Below are positions 16,490 through 24,527 of a DNA stretch of 64,000 nt, piece by piece. The position numbers and the translations under genes were made by a program. The notes beneath the pieces were generated by a model. It saw nothing but the letters and a program-made list of their open reading frames with translations. It was not told the DNA's origin and made no database searches. The stretch is from Kitasatospora sp. SUK 42 (GTDB lineage Bacteria; Actinomycetota; Actinomycetes; Streptomycetales; Streptomycetaceae), in the NCBI RefSeq assembly GCF_015776785.2, contig NZ_LFMD02000007.1, positions 1,282,605 to 1,346,604 of the forward strand. Reading direction: 5' to 3'. Each line of letters begins with the position of its first letter. The stretch's first letter is position 1.

Positions 16490-17199
16490 TCGACCGGAGC
16501 GTTTCCACACCTCCGCCCTCACCGTCGCGGCCGAGCCGCCGCCAGCTGCTGACCACCGGTCTCGGCATCGCCGGCGGCACGGCGATCTGGGCCACCGGGC
16601 TGTCGGGCACCGCCTCGGCGGCCCCCGCGGCCGAGCCCGCCGCCGCGCCGCGGTCGGCGGCCGGAACGACGGGCAACGGCTGGCCGGTGATCGACCAGGC
16701 CGCGACCCAGCACCTTGAGGGCGCCTACGGCGTCGAGTTCGCCGTCCGGGACGGTGACGCCGCCACCCTGCTGACCCACCTGGCCCGCCGGTACCACTAC
16801 GAGATCCGCACGCTCGCCGCCGGCGACGTCACCGGCCACACCGCCGAACTCACGACCGCCGCGCCCTACGAGAGCAACTACCGCTCGGGTACGGCGATCG
16901 CGATCCTCCCCCGGCTCTACCCGGCCGGCGCCTCGGGCGGGTTCTTCTCGAACGAGCTGACCGTGATCCGGGACATCCTCGCCGACCTGGAGGGCACCGT
17001 GAAGTGGGGCGGCGACGAGGCGCTGCCCAAGGAGTCGCACTTCCAGATCGACCTGCCGCCGAACGACCCCCGGGTCCGGAAGGTCGCCGCGAAGATCCGG
17101 CAGTGGAACGACAGCCCCGGCAAGGGTGCCGGCGCCTCCGATCCGCTGGCCCCCGGCCGGCTCCAGGCGGCCCGGGCCCTGACCCCGCAGGGCCGTTGA
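16486..17199 (+). CDS. Tat-exported M15/DD-carboxypeptidase-like protein with altered metal site
   Basis: This is a 237-residue protein. A twin-arginine signal (SRRQLLTTGLGIAGG, hydrophobic core, TASAAPAA) leads to a domain with the layout of VanY/M15 peptidases. Where the family has S-x-H-x-x-G-x-A-x-D, this protein has SNYRSGTAIA: the Gly and Ala stay but the zinc His is Tyr and the Asp is Ala. A later His is kept in KESHFQIDLPP, in the place of the family's second His. The remaining sequence (FFSNELTVIRDILADLEGTV, VRKVAAKIRQWND) fits the fold. I infer a non-catalytic peptidoglycan-binding relative. It is the third gene of the coupled operon, and a strong hairpin follows at 17251. Confidence 0.6.
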   Translation: MIDRSVSTPPPSPSRPSRRQLLTTGLGIAGGTAIWATGLSGTASAAPAAEPAAAPRSAAGTTGNGWPVIDQAATQHLEGAYGVEFAVRDGDAATLLTHLARRYHYEIRTLAAGDVTGHTAELTTAAPYESNYRSGTAIAILPRLYPAGASGGFFSNELTVIRDILADLEGTVKWGGDEALPKESHFQIDLPPNDPRVRKVAAKIRQWNDSPGKGAGASDPLAPGRLQAARALTPQGR

Positions 17200-17250
17200 C
17201 GGATGCGCGCACCCACCACCGGTGACATCGGTCCGGCCTAGAACGAGTCA

Positions 17251-17277
17251 TGGCGCCCGGGCAGTGCCCGGGCGCCA
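17251..17277 (+). terminator. hairpin after the cell-wall operon
   Basis: A 13-bp perfect inverted repeat (TGGCGCCCGGGCA and its complement) with one central base lies 51 bases past the last stop of the operon. Confidence 0.75.
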
Positions 17278-17343
17278 CACGGGGTTCAGGCGCCGTCGGG
17301 CTGCGGGGCGGCCGGGCCGACGAGCCCCTCGGCAGGCTCCTCC

Positions 17344-17373
17344 TTGCGAATATATTTGCATACGCGCTATATA
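17344..17373 (+). promoter_or_regulatory. candidate promoter of the MarR gene
   Basis: TTGCGA (17344-17349) and TATATA (17368-17373) are spaced by 18 bases in the most AT-rich stretch of the area, about 100 bases upstream of the MarR start. A CTGGCC/GGCCAG pair just downstream could be an operator. Confidence 0.45.
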
Positions 17374-17473
17374 AGCTCTGGCCGATATTTGGGGCCAGGG
17401 CTTATCCTTGTCCCTGACGCATCCGACCCCGAAGCACCCCGACCCCGTCGCACCTGGAAGGAGACCCGGGCTC

Positions 17474-17947
17474 ATGACCGCCACTGACCCCGCGCTGACC
17501 GCCCTCGCCAACGGGTGGGCCGCCCTCTACCTCCTGTACGGCAGGATCGAGACGCACATCGAGCGGGCCCTGCAGTCCAAGCACGACCTGAGCGTGCGGG
17601 AGTACTCGCTGCTCGACGTGCTCAGCCGCCAGCACGACGACGAGGGCGGGCACCTCCAGATGAAGCAGGTCGCCGACGCGGTCGTCCTCAGCCAGAGCGC
17701 CACCACCCGCCTGGTCACCCGGCTGGAGGACCGCGGCCTGCTCTCCCGCTACCTGTGCCCCACCGACCGCCGGGGCATCTACACCAACGTCTCCGAGGAG
17801 GGCCTGAAGCTCCTGGAGGAGGCCCGGCCGACCAACGACGCCGCCCTGCGGGAGGCCCTCGACGAGGCCGCCAGGAACCCCGAGCTGGCCCCCCTGGTCA
17901 AGGCGGTGGAAGAGGTCAACCTCCCGCTGGCGCTCCCCCGGGTCTGA
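17474..17947 (+). CDS. MarR family transcriptional regulator
   Basis: This is a 157-residue regulator with AAGGAG before ATG 17474. The winged helix is clear: SVREYSLLDVLSRQ, then QVADAVVLSQSATTRLVTRL as the recognition region, and the wing TDRRGIYTNVSEEG. The C-terminal helix supplies dimer contacts. MarR proteins usually repress a nearby transporter or oxidoreductase and release DNA on binding a small phenolic ligand. The convergent FAD monooxygenase 55 bases downstream is the obvious partner. No operator shared with it was identified with confidence. Confidence 0.88.
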   Translation: MTATDPALTALANGWAALYLLYGRIETHIERALQSKHDLSVREYSLLDVLSRQHDDEGGHLQMKQVADAVVLSQSATTRLVTRLEDRGLLSRYLCPTDRRGIYTNVSEEGLKLLEEARPTNDAALREALDEAARNPELAPLVKAVEEVNLPLALPRV

Positions 17948-18002
17948 TCACTCCCTCACCACCCGCGATCACCACCGATCACCACCGATCGCACCCGGCG
18001 GT

Positions 18003-19073
18003 TCAGCCGGCGCTCGCGAGCAGCCCCTCAAAGAGCGCCCACGGCCGCCGGGCACCCTCCCGGTCCTGCCCGCCTCGGGCCTGGTAGTCGGCGAGCCACC
18101 GGCGCACCTCCCCGCCCGAGGCCTCCCACGACCTGCCGAGGCCGACGGCGTCCTCCAGCGCGTGGTGCAGGCCCTGCGCCTCCGGCGGACGGGCCGGCTC
18201 GGCGGTGCCGCCCACCAGCGCGACCCGGCCACGCACCCGGACCGGGCCGGCCGTCCGGTCGGGCAGTGTCCGCGCCCGCCAGTGCCGGCCCGTCGTCAGG
18301 ATGTCGCGAGCGGCGCACCCGAGGTCCGGGAGGGCCGCGAGCACCTGCTCCAGGTCCACCCGGGCGTCGTCGAGGTCCGCGCCGCCGTGGTGGTGGCGGG
18401 TGGCGGAGAGGCCCAGGTACCCGGCGCCGGGCAGCGGGTAGTGCGACACGTGCCAGCCCGCGCCGACCCACCAGGTGGCCGCGCCGTCCTGCCACCGGGC
18501 ATCCACCAGCTCCATCGGGACGACGGTGCGGTAGACCGCGAGCCGATCCCCAGGGGCGCCACCGGACCAGCCCGCGTCATCGCGGACGACTGCGCGGGCG
18601 CCGCCCGCGAGGATCAGGGCGTCCCCGGTGACGCCGCGCCCGTCGGCGAGTTCGGCCACCACCGATCCGCCGTGCCCCGTGTAGCCGACCACCCGGCTGT
18701 CCGGACACAGCCGGACGGCGTCCAGCTCCCAGCAGGCCTCCAGCAGCGGCTCGTACACGTCCAGCCGGTGCGCCGTCGCGTGCACCGCGCGGGCCTCCCC
18801 GGGCCGGACGGGCAGCGGCACCGTGATGACCGGCTCCCCGGTGGAGCCGTCCATGACGCGGCACTCCTCGATCGTCAGCGACCGCTCGCGCACGGCGTCG
18901 CCGACCCCGAGCCGGTCCAGGAGCCGGAAGGAGTGCGGCGCCAGCCTGACCCCGGCACCGCTGCCGGTGAAGACCGGCCGCTCCTCCAGGACGAGGACGT
19001 GATGTCCCTTCCGACCCAGCGCGACCGCCGTGGCCAGACCACTGACACCACCGCCGGCAACCAGAATCCGCAT
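18003..19073 (-). CDS. FAD-dependent monooxygenase of the PHBH class
   Basis: This 356-residue flavoprotein starts at ATG 19073. The N-terminal dinucleotide site VAGGGVSGLATAVALG, the ERPVFTGSGAGVRL segment and the substrate-domain arginine block match aromatic hydroxylases of the p-hydroxybenzoate hydroxylase class. The second FAD motif, usually G-D-A-A-H-x-x-x-P, reads VGGTAEPARPPEAQG, so the Asp that contacts the ribityl chain is Gly. The downstream LHHALEDAVGL helix is kept. The enzyme may bind FAD weakly or be specialised. The substrate is unknown; the upstream inverted repeat at 19125 may regulate it. Confidence 0.82.
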   Translation of the reverse strand: MRILVAGGGVSGLATAVALGRKGHHVLVLEERPVFTGSGAGVRLAPHSFRLLDRLGVGDAVRERSLTIEECRVMDGSTGEPVITVPLPVRPGEARAVHATAHRLDVYEPLLEACWELDAVRLCPDSRVVGYTGHGGSVVAELADGRGVTGDALILAGGARAVVRDDAGWSGGAPGDRLAVYRTVVPMELVDARWQDGAATWWVGAGWHVSHYPLPGAGYLGLSATRHHHGGADLDDARVDLEQVLAALPDLGCAARDILTTGRHWRARTLPDRTAGPVRVRGRVALVGGTAEPARPPEAQGLHHALEDAVGLGRSWEASGGEVRRWLADYQARGGQDREGARRPWALFEGLLASAG

Positions 19074-19124
19074 GCCCCGATGATGGTCGGCCGGGGGCGG
19101 CGCGGGCGATGCGGCCCAGGCCCC

Positions 19125-19154
19125 TGTGTCAGAACTTCCGGGCGACCTGACACA
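19125..19154. promoter_or_regulatory. inverted repeat upstream of the FAD monooxygenase
   Basis: TGTGTCAG (19125-19132) and CTGACACA (19147-19154) form an 8-bp inverted repeat 52-81 bases upstream of the monooxygenase start. The position suits an operator. Confidence 0.45.
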
Positions 19155-19204
19155 AACCGAGGAAGGATGTTTGAGCACCGCGATGTCCGGTTCACGGCAT
19201 GGGC

Positions 19205-19243
19205 GGCGAGCACCCCCGGCGAGCACCCCCGGCGAGCACCCCC
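19205..19243. repeat. 13-bp tandem repeat, three perfect copies
   Basis: GGCGAGCACCCCC is repeated at 19205, 19218 and 19231, with a decayed fourth copy running into the stop of the transposase-like gene. Confidence 0.8.
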
Positions 19244-19252
19244 GGCGAACGC

Positions 19253-20338
19253 CTACAGCGGACGGCCCATCTGCTCCATGGAGGCCATGCAGTGCGTCCA
19301 CGGGCGGACGCGGGCCCGCGCGGCCGCGACCACCTGGGCGACGTGCGCGGCCGCCGCGAGGGTCATGTGCCGGTGCCAGCCGTCGGAGCTGCGCCCCTCG
19401 TAGTCGAGCGTCCCCACGTGGGACGCGGAGCCGGCGAAGTCCTGCTCGACGCGCCGGGTGAGCTGGCCGAGTCGCAGCAGGACCCCCAGGGGCGTCGCCG
19501 TCAGATTGGTCAGCCAGCACTGGACCGGCTGCTCCTGCCCGCCGTTCCACTGCCCCACCAGCAGCAACGGGTGGTTCGCCCACTCCACCCGCACGCCCGC
19601 GACCAGGCTCCGGCGGAGGGCGCCCGTCGCCGGGTCCGTCCACTCCGCCGGCCGCCCGAGCATCCGGTTGAGCCGCAACAGCCGGGCGGCGGGCAGCGGA
19701 CGGCCGGCCCGCCCCTGCCCCGCACCCCGTTCCAGCACCGGCAGGTCGGCGGGCACGGCGGACAGCAGCGGCGCGCCCGCCCGCACGTACCGGTCGAAGA
19801 CGGGACGCAGGTAGGCCGCCGGGACGTCCAGGACGACCGGGCGGGGCCCGATCGCGCTCGGGTCGCACACCGCCGTCGCCGACGCGACGTACTCGGCGGC
19901 CTCCTCGCCGGAGCCCAGCAGGTTCCACTTCACGGGCACGGCGACGTCCCTGGCCACCCCCCACACACCGATCGCCTGCCGGCTCCGCCTGGGGATCGGC
20001 TGCGCGTGCACCACCCAGGCGGCGAAGCGCAGTTCGTTGTCGGCGTGGCGCTGGAGGGCCTGGCTGACCGGCCCCCAGTCCCAGGTGGAGGAGGCGATGA
20101 AGTGGTGCAGGCTCTGCGCGAGTTCGGGGCCGCCGACCTGCGCGGCGATGTTCCGGATCGACTTGCGGCCCTGCGCCGCGATCAGCCCGCGCAGGTACAG
20201 GGCGCCCTTGGCCCGCTGGTCGCTGCGGGGCAGCGGGGCGAACAGCACCTCGGACAGCTCGTCCAGGACGCTGCCGCCCATCGGGCCGGCCGGAGCACGG
20301 CGGGGGTCGGGGCTTCTCCTCGCGGGGGCGGTTCCCAT
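19253..20338 (-). CDS. IS701-type transposase homologue, probably inactive
   Basis: This 361-residue protein resembles IS701-family DDE transposases: the N-terminal block PRSDQRAKGALYLRGLI, GRKSIRNIAAQVGG and QSLHHFIASSTWDW is diagnostic. In active members the catalytic core begins with an I-D-D-T motif; here the equivalent region reads WVVHAQPIPRRSRQAIGVWG and has no Asp pair. A later Asp (PVVLDVPAAYL) remains. No flanking terminal inverted repeats were found. The frame is intact over full length with normal codon use, so it may have been kept for another function, such as DNA binding. Alternatively it is a recently silenced element. Confidence 0.65.
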   Translation of the reverse strand: MGTAPARRSPDPRRAPAGPMGGSVLDELSEVLFAPLPRSDQRAKGALYLRGLIAAQGRKSIRNIAAQVGGPELAQSLHHFIASSTWDWGPVSQALQRHADNELRFAAWVVHAQPIPRRSRQAIGVWGVARDVAVPVKWNLLGSGEEAAEYVASATAVCDPSAIGPRPVVLDVPAAYLRPVFDRYVRAGAPLLSAVPADLPVLERGAGQGRAGRPLPAARLLRLNRMLGRPAEWTDPATGALRRSLVAGVRVEWANHPLLLVGQWNGGQEQPVQCWLTNLTATPLGVLLRLGQLTRRVEQDFAGSASHVGTLDYEGRSSDGWHRHMTLAAAAHVAQVVAAARARVRPWTHCMASMEQMGRPL

Positions 20339-20457
20339 ACCAGCGACAACGGGAGCCCGGGGGCGCCTATTCCGCTTCGGCCGAAATCGCCGGACTGACC
20401 GTCAAAGTACCGTTGTCGTAGGTGAGTTGAAAACGCCGGAGAGTACGTCCGGCTCGA

Positions 20458-21690
20458 CTACGGGGCCTCCCCGGCGGGTTCGGCCGGCCCCGCGACTCCC
20501 GCGTCGAGCGCCGCGGGCTCCGGCGAGTCGCGGCGCGCGCGGGCCCACATCAGCAGCGAGAGGAGCAGGGCGGCCGCGGTGGCGAGGGCCGCGGTCAGGG
20601 TGACGGCCCGGACGTCGAAGCCGAGGCCGATGGTCTCCCCGCCGAGCCACGCGCCCAGCCCGTTGCCCAGGTTGAACGCGGACACGTTGGCCGACAGCGC
20701 GAGGGCCGGCGCGGCGGCGGCCACCGCGAGGATGCGCGCCTGGAGCGCCGGAATGATCGAGAAGCCGGCGGCGCCGAACAGGAAGAGCGCGGCGACGGCG
20801 GGGGCCTGGTGCGGCGCGGCGAGCCAGAACAACAGGAGCGAGGCCAGCAGGGCGCTCTGGGCGCGCAGCACTCCGCGCATGACGTCGCGGTCCGCGGCCC
20901 TGCCGCCCAGGATGTTGCCCAGCACGGAGCCGATGCCGAAGACGATGAGCAGGACGCCCACCAGGGCGGGCGCGAAGCCGCCGACGTCGCGGAGCAGCGG
21001 CGCCAGGTAGGTCGAGGTGGTGAAGACCGCACCCTGGGCCAGCACCGTGATCAGCATGGAGAGTTGGAGGCCCCCCTGGCGGAACACCTTCAGCTGTTCG
21101 CGCAGCGGGGCGCCCTCCTCGACGGCCCCTTCGCGCCCGGTGGTCAGGCCGCCCGGAACGAAGCGGTGGATGAGCAGGGTGCACAGCACCGCGAAGGCCG
21201 TGATGTAGACGAAGGTGGAGCGCCAGCCGAAGTGCTGCCCGATGAGCGTGCCGATCGGGGAGCCGAGCACGTTGGCGAAGTTGAAGCCCAGCGCGATCTT
21301 GGCCATCGCAGTCGCCTGCCTGTCCGGCGGGGACATCAGCGCGGCGACGTGCCAGGCCACGGCGGCGAAGGTGCCGTGGCTGAGCGAGGTGAAGATCCGC
21401 GCGCCCATCAGCGTCCCGTAGTCGGGAGCCAGCACGGCGACGACGTTGCCGAGGACGAAGACGCCCATGAGGCCGAGCAGCAGCCCCTTGCGGGACCACT
21501 TGGCGGTCAGCAGGGTGATGACCGGGCCGCCGATGGTCACCCCCAGCGCGTAGCCGGTGACCAGCAGCCCGGCCGTCGGGATGGACACGTCCAGGTCGGT
21601 CGACATCTCGGGCAGGATCCCCGCGATGACGACCTCGGCGGTGCCCACGCAGAAGACCCCGAGCATCAGGGCCAGGAGAGGGAGTGGCAT
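20458..21690 (-). CDS. MFS drug-efflux transporter (DHA1 type)
   Basis: This 410-residue transporter has twelve predicted membrane helices. ATG 21690 (MPLPLLALMLGVFCVGTAEV) is chosen over an upstream start, because the extra residues would cross the operator region. It has the DHA1 pattern: an AEVVIAGILPEMSTDL first loop as in AraJ/Cmx-type chloramphenicol exporters, a TAKWSRKGLLLG loop 2, and a GSPIGTLIGQHFGWRSTF motif C. It probably exports an aromatic drug-like compound. It is divergent from a MarR gene 170 bases away, the classic repressor-pump arrangement. Confidence 0.9.
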   Translation of the reverse strand: MPLPLLALMLGVFCVGTAEVVIAGILPEMSTDLDVSIPTAGLLVTGYALGVTIGGPVITLLTAKWSRKGLLLGLMGVFVLGNVVAVLAPDYGTLMGARIFTSLSHGTFAAVAWHVAALMSPPDRQATAMAKIALGFNFANVLGSPIGTLIGQHFGWRSTFVYITAFAVLCTLLIHRFVPGGLTTGREGAVEEGAPLREQLKVFRQGGLQLSMLITVLAQGAVFTTSTYLAPLLRDVGGFAPALVGVLLIVFGIGSVLGNILGGRAADRDVMRGVLRAQSALLASLLLFWLAAPHQAPAVAALFLFGAAGFSIIPALQARILAVAAAAPALALSANVSAFNLGNGLGAWLGGETIGLGFDVRAVTLTAALATAAALLLSLLMWARARRDSPEPAALDAGVAGPAEPAGEAP

Positions 21691-21730
21691 GGCAGGCCAA
21701 GCCTTTCGGAGGAAGCCAGGCGCATTGAAG

Positions 21731-21746
21731 ATGCATTCGATTGCAT
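21731..21746. promoter_or_regulatory. candidate MarR operator in the MFS/MarR intergenic region
   Basis: ATGCA (21731-21735) and TGCAT (21742-21746) flank TTCGAT. The site lies about 40 bases upstream of the MFS start in an AT-rich pocket. A related TGCAT-containing site occurs at 22373. Confidence 0.5.
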
Positions 21747-21860
21747 ATAGATGATGGACGAACACCGCGGGGTGGTCAACCGCCGCAAGAAGCTACCCTG
21801 GGCAGCGGTGACGGACGGGCAGGCGGAACGTCTCGAAGGACTCAGTGAGGGGCCGCGTCG

Positions 21861-22319
21861 ATGGAGACATGGGGACCGGGCAGCGGTCGGGACGAGATCG
21901 CCGTCTGGCGGCAGCTCACCCGGCTGACGGAGCAGGTCAACGCGACCGCGGGCCGGCGGCTGGCCCGCAGCCACGGGGTCTCCCTGAACGAGCTGCTGCT
22001 CCTGCTCTCCCTGACCGGGCGGCGGGACGGCACGCTGCGGATGTCGGACCTGGTCAAGACGCTGGGCGCCAACCAACCGGCCGTCAGCCGAATGGTCGCC
22101 CGCCTTGAGGACGCCGAGTGGGTGACGCGCCGCAGCGCCCTGGACGACAAGCGGGGCGTGGACGTGCAGGTCACCGCGGCCGGCCGACAGTTGGCCGGGG
22201 CCGCGGAGCCGACCCTGCGCAAGGCCCTGGCCGAGGCGCTCGACGCGGCCGCGCTGGACGACTCCACCGCCTCACTGGTCGCCCGGCTGCGGTACGCGCC
22301 GGCCGTACCGATGGACTGA
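21861..22319 (+). CDS. MarR family transcriptional regulator
   Basis: This is a 152-residue regulator divergent from the MFS pump. The winged helix is MSDLVKTLGANQPAVSRMVA followed by RLEDAEWVTRRSALDDKRG and the wing VDVQVTAAGR. The N-terminal helices (WRQLTRLTEQVNATAGRRLA) form the dimer interface. By arrangement it should repress the MFS gene and its own transcription until it binds an inducer. No phenolic ligand site can be predicted from sequence. A second candidate site 54 bases past its stop suggests that the next gene is also in its regulon. Confidence 0.9.
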   Translation: METWGPGSGRDEIAVWRQLTRLTEQVNATAGRRLARSHGVSLNELLLLLSLTGRRDGTLRMSDLVKTLGANQPAVSRMVARLEDAEWVTRRSALDDKRGVDVQVTAAGRQLAGAAEPTLRKALAEALDAAALDDSTASLVARLRYAPAVPMD

Positions 22320-22372
22320 GCACCCGCACCGCCCCCACCGGCGGCGCACCCTCAGCTCCTCATGTAGATGAA

Positions 22373-22387
22373 TTTGAATGCATCAAA
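22373..22387. promoter_or_regulatory. second candidate MarR-type site
   Basis: TTTGA (22373-22377) and TCAAA (22383-22387) flank ATGCA, about 100 bases upstream of the YqeB-like gene. GATGCAT-like words also occur in the MFS promoter and suggest one regulator. Confidence 0.4.
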
Positions 22388-22489
22388 TACACCCTCAGCC
22401 GCATCACGGTGCATGCATGGCCCATGCCAGCCCCGGGCTCCCGCGCCACCCGATCGCCGATAACTATCGAACCTGCTACGGTCGTAGTC

Positions 22490-22981
22490 ATGACGAAAGA
22501 ATTCGGCGCTCAGTCCGCCGCGACCGAGCTCCGGATGAGCCTGAGCACCAGAGTGGTCGTCTGGGTCTTCTGCGGCGCGGCCGGCGCCGGTCTCGGCTTC
22601 GCCGTCCCGTGGCTCCTCCAGTTCGCCGCCAGGCACCCGATCCCGTACGCGGACACCGTGAAGTTCCTGGGCTCGTTCGACTCCCCGGCCATGGTGATCG
22701 GCCGGCCGGCCCTGCTCGCCGCCGTCGGCCTCGCGATCGGACTGTTCATCACCTACCACAGCGCCACGCTGCGCATCTCGGACGCGTCCATCACGATCAC
22801 CGAGGGCGACGACACCCGGGTGATCGCCCGGGAGCAGGTCGGCGGCGTCTTCCGGCACGGCGGCAAGGTGCGGATCGAGTCGCCGGTCGGGCGCGTCCTC
22901 TTCGACGACGACGTCGAGGGCGGCAGGGCCGCCGTCTCCGCGGCCTTCCGCCGCCACGGCTACCCGTGGGAAGGCGCCTGA
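22490..22981 (+). CDS. YqeB-like membrane protein
   Basis: This is a 163-residue protein. Two hydrophobic helices (VVVWVFCGAAGAGLGFAVPW and IGRPALLAAVGLAIGLFIT) are followed by a beta-rich domain (ATLRISDASITITEGDDTRV, then REQVGGVFRHGGKVRIES and VLFDDDVEGG). It ends with a short helix AAVSAAFRRHGYPWEGA. The layout matches the YqeB family, a two-helix membrane anchor plus a bacterial PH-like domain of unknown function. I am fairly but not fully sure of the family name. It stands alone between the MarR and PaaX genes. Confidence 0.6.
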   Translation: MTKEFGAQSAATELRMSLSTRVVVWVFCGAAGAGLGFAVPWLLQFAARHPIPYADTVKFLGSFDSPAMVIGRPALLAAVGLAIGLFITYHSATLRISDASITITEGDDTRVIAREQVGGVFRHGGKVRIESPVGRVLFDDDVEGGRAAVSAAFRRHGYPWEGA

Positions 22982-23069
22982 GCCGGCGGCCGGCACCACC
23001 CCCGCTCCCGTGTGGCACAGTGACCGGACGGCCCCCACCGGGGTCCGCCGCCGAGAACCGAGGTCTCCC

Positions 23070-23912
23070 GTGTCCGAGTACAGAGCCGCACCGCGGACGG
23101 TCGTCGAAGCCTGCTTCGACCCCCAGGGCACCGCCTCGCTCGACTACGTCTACGACGTCGCCGCGGCGGCCGGGCTGTCGGACCAGCCGGTCCGGCTGGC
23201 GATCCGCCGGCTGGCGGCGGCGGGCGTCCTGCGACAGGAGGGGCGGGGCCGGAAGGGCCGCCTCGTGCTGACCGACGCGGGCCGGCTCCGCGCCGACCAG
23301 GACGTCCGCCACGTCGAGCTCGCCTACGCGCAGGACGCCGGGCTCGCCGCCTGGGACGGACTCTGGCGGCTGTACACCTTCTCCGTCCCCGAGCAGCACC
23401 GGCCGGAACGCGACGCCCTGCGGACCGCGCTGACCCGACTCGGCGGCGCCCCGCTCGCACCCGGCGCGTACGTCAGCCCGCACGACCTCCTGGAGGAGCT
23501 CGCCGCCGAGACCTCGGAGGCGACCGTCGGCTCCTACCTGATCACGGCGGAGGCCACCCGCCTGATCGGCCCGGGGTTCACCGGCCCCGCCGCCATCGCG
23601 GAGCGCCTCTGGCCGGCGGCCGGGACCGTCGAGGCGTACCAGCCGCTCGCCGCGGCGCTCGACGAGGACTCCCGCCACGGCGAGCGCGGTTCCGTCGAGC
23701 TCGTGGTGGCCGCGCTACGGCTGGCCGAGGCGTTCGACCACGCCCTGGAACGGGATCCGCTCCTCCCCCTCGAACTGCGTCCCGCCCCCTGGCCGCCGAC
23801 GCGGATCAGGCGGGACTTCCAGGAGGCCTGGACCGCGATCCGCGACCGGGCGCCGGACCTCTCGCTCTTTCGCGCCTTCGACACGCCCGGCCCCACGGAG
23901 CTGAACGGCTAA
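23070..23912 (+). CDS. PaaX-like transcriptional regulator
   Basis: This 280-residue regulator starts at GTG 23070 after GAGG. The N-terminal winged helix (YVYDVAAAAGLSDQPVRLAI, RRLAAAGVLRQEGRGRKGRL) and the central WDGLWRLYTFSVPEQHRPER block are those of PaaX, the phenylacetyl-CoA-responsive repressor, and its relatives. The C-terminal third (SVELVVAALRLAEAFDHALE ... FQEAWTAIRDRAP) matches the PaaX C-terminal domain. No phenylacetate catabolic genes are in the window, so this is a paralogue with an unknown acyl-CoA-like effector. The P450 operon downstream is a possible target. Confidence 0.78.
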   Translation: MSEYRAAPRTVVEACFDPQGTASLDYVYDVAAAAGLSDQPVRLAIRRLAAAGVLRQEGRGRKGRLVLTDAGRLRADQDVRHVELAYAQDAGLAAWDGLWRLYTFSVPEQHRPERDALRTALTRLGGAPLAPGAYVSPHDLLEELAAETSEATVGSYLITAEATRLIGPGFTGPAAIAERLWPAAGTVEAYQPLAAALDEDSRHGERGSVELVVAALRLAEAFDHALERDPLLPLELRPAPWPPTRIRRDFQEAWTAIRDRAPDLSLFRAFDTPGPTELNG

Positions 23913-24290
23913 GACGCGCCCCGCAGCAGGGCGTCGATCCGTACGGCCACGGACAGCAGCTCCCGGTCGGCCGCCCGGCGTGTCCCCGGGCCGGAACCAC
24001 CCGGGGCTCGGCCCACCCGCGGCGCAGCGGCCCCGGCGAAGCCGTACGGAACCCGTGGAGGCATCACCCGTACGGCCGTCTCCCCAGTCGGGGCGAGGCC
24101 CACCCACGGGTCGCGGCGGCCCGGGAGCACTCACCTCATTGGCCCGGTGGACATGCGCCGCCCCCGCCGGACCTCCCATGGTGGAGCGGGGGCGGCTCGT
24201 GTCCGAGGAGAGCCTCTCGGGTCCGGAGGGGGCCGGGGCAACCCGAACAGGCCCGACGACATCCGAAGAACCCGAGGAAGCGGAGACCTG
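23913..24290. other. gap with a doubtful minus-strand ORF
   Basis: This 378-bp stretch lies between the PaaX-like and ferredoxin genes. A minus-strand frame (24130 to 23909, 73 codons) ends with a sequence of coding character (RRAADRELLSVAVRIDALL) and overlaps the PaaX stop by four bases. Its first half is Pro/Arg/Gly-rich and not convincing, so it is best treated as a possible gene remnant. The last 60 bases should carry the promoter of the P450 operon. Confidence 0.3.
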
Positions 24291-24527
24291 ATGAGGCTTG
24301 TCGTTGATCTCAACCGGTGCCAGGGGTACGCGCAGTGCGCCTTCCTGGCACCGGACGCGTTCACCATGCACGGTGACGAGGCGCTGATGTTCGATTCGCA
24401 GCCCGACGACCGGCAGTGGGAGGCCGTGCTGCGCGCGGCCGAGGCCTGCCCGGTCAAGGCCATCACCGTGGAGGGCCCGGGCGGCGTGCCGGCCGGGGAG
24501 AGGTCGGGTGCTTCCGGTGTCGCTTGA
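24291..24527 (+). CDS. [3Fe-4S]-type ferredoxin for P450
   Basis: This 78-residue ferredoxin begins MRLVVDLNRCQGYAQCAFLA. The cluster ligands are C10, C16 and the Cys of EACPVKAI; the position of a fourth ligand is non-Cys, typical of actinobacterial P450-linked 3Fe-4S or atypical 4Fe-4S ferredoxins. It should pass electrons from the reductase to the P450, both encoded immediately downstream. A purine-rich GAGGAAGCGGAG precedes the ATG. The 3' end overlaps the reductase gene by 20 bases. Confidence 0.92.
   Translation: MRLVVDLNRCQGYAQCAFLAPDAFTMHGDEALMFDSQPDDRQWEAVLRAAEACPVKAITVEGPGGVPAGERSGASGVA

Noticed and set aside
19074..20457. Terminal inverted repeats of an insertion sequence around the transposase-like gene
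   Set aside because: The 8-bp repeat at 19125-19154 and the 9-bp pair CGACAACGG/CCGTTGTCG at 20344 and 20410 both lie on one side of the gene each and do not match one another.
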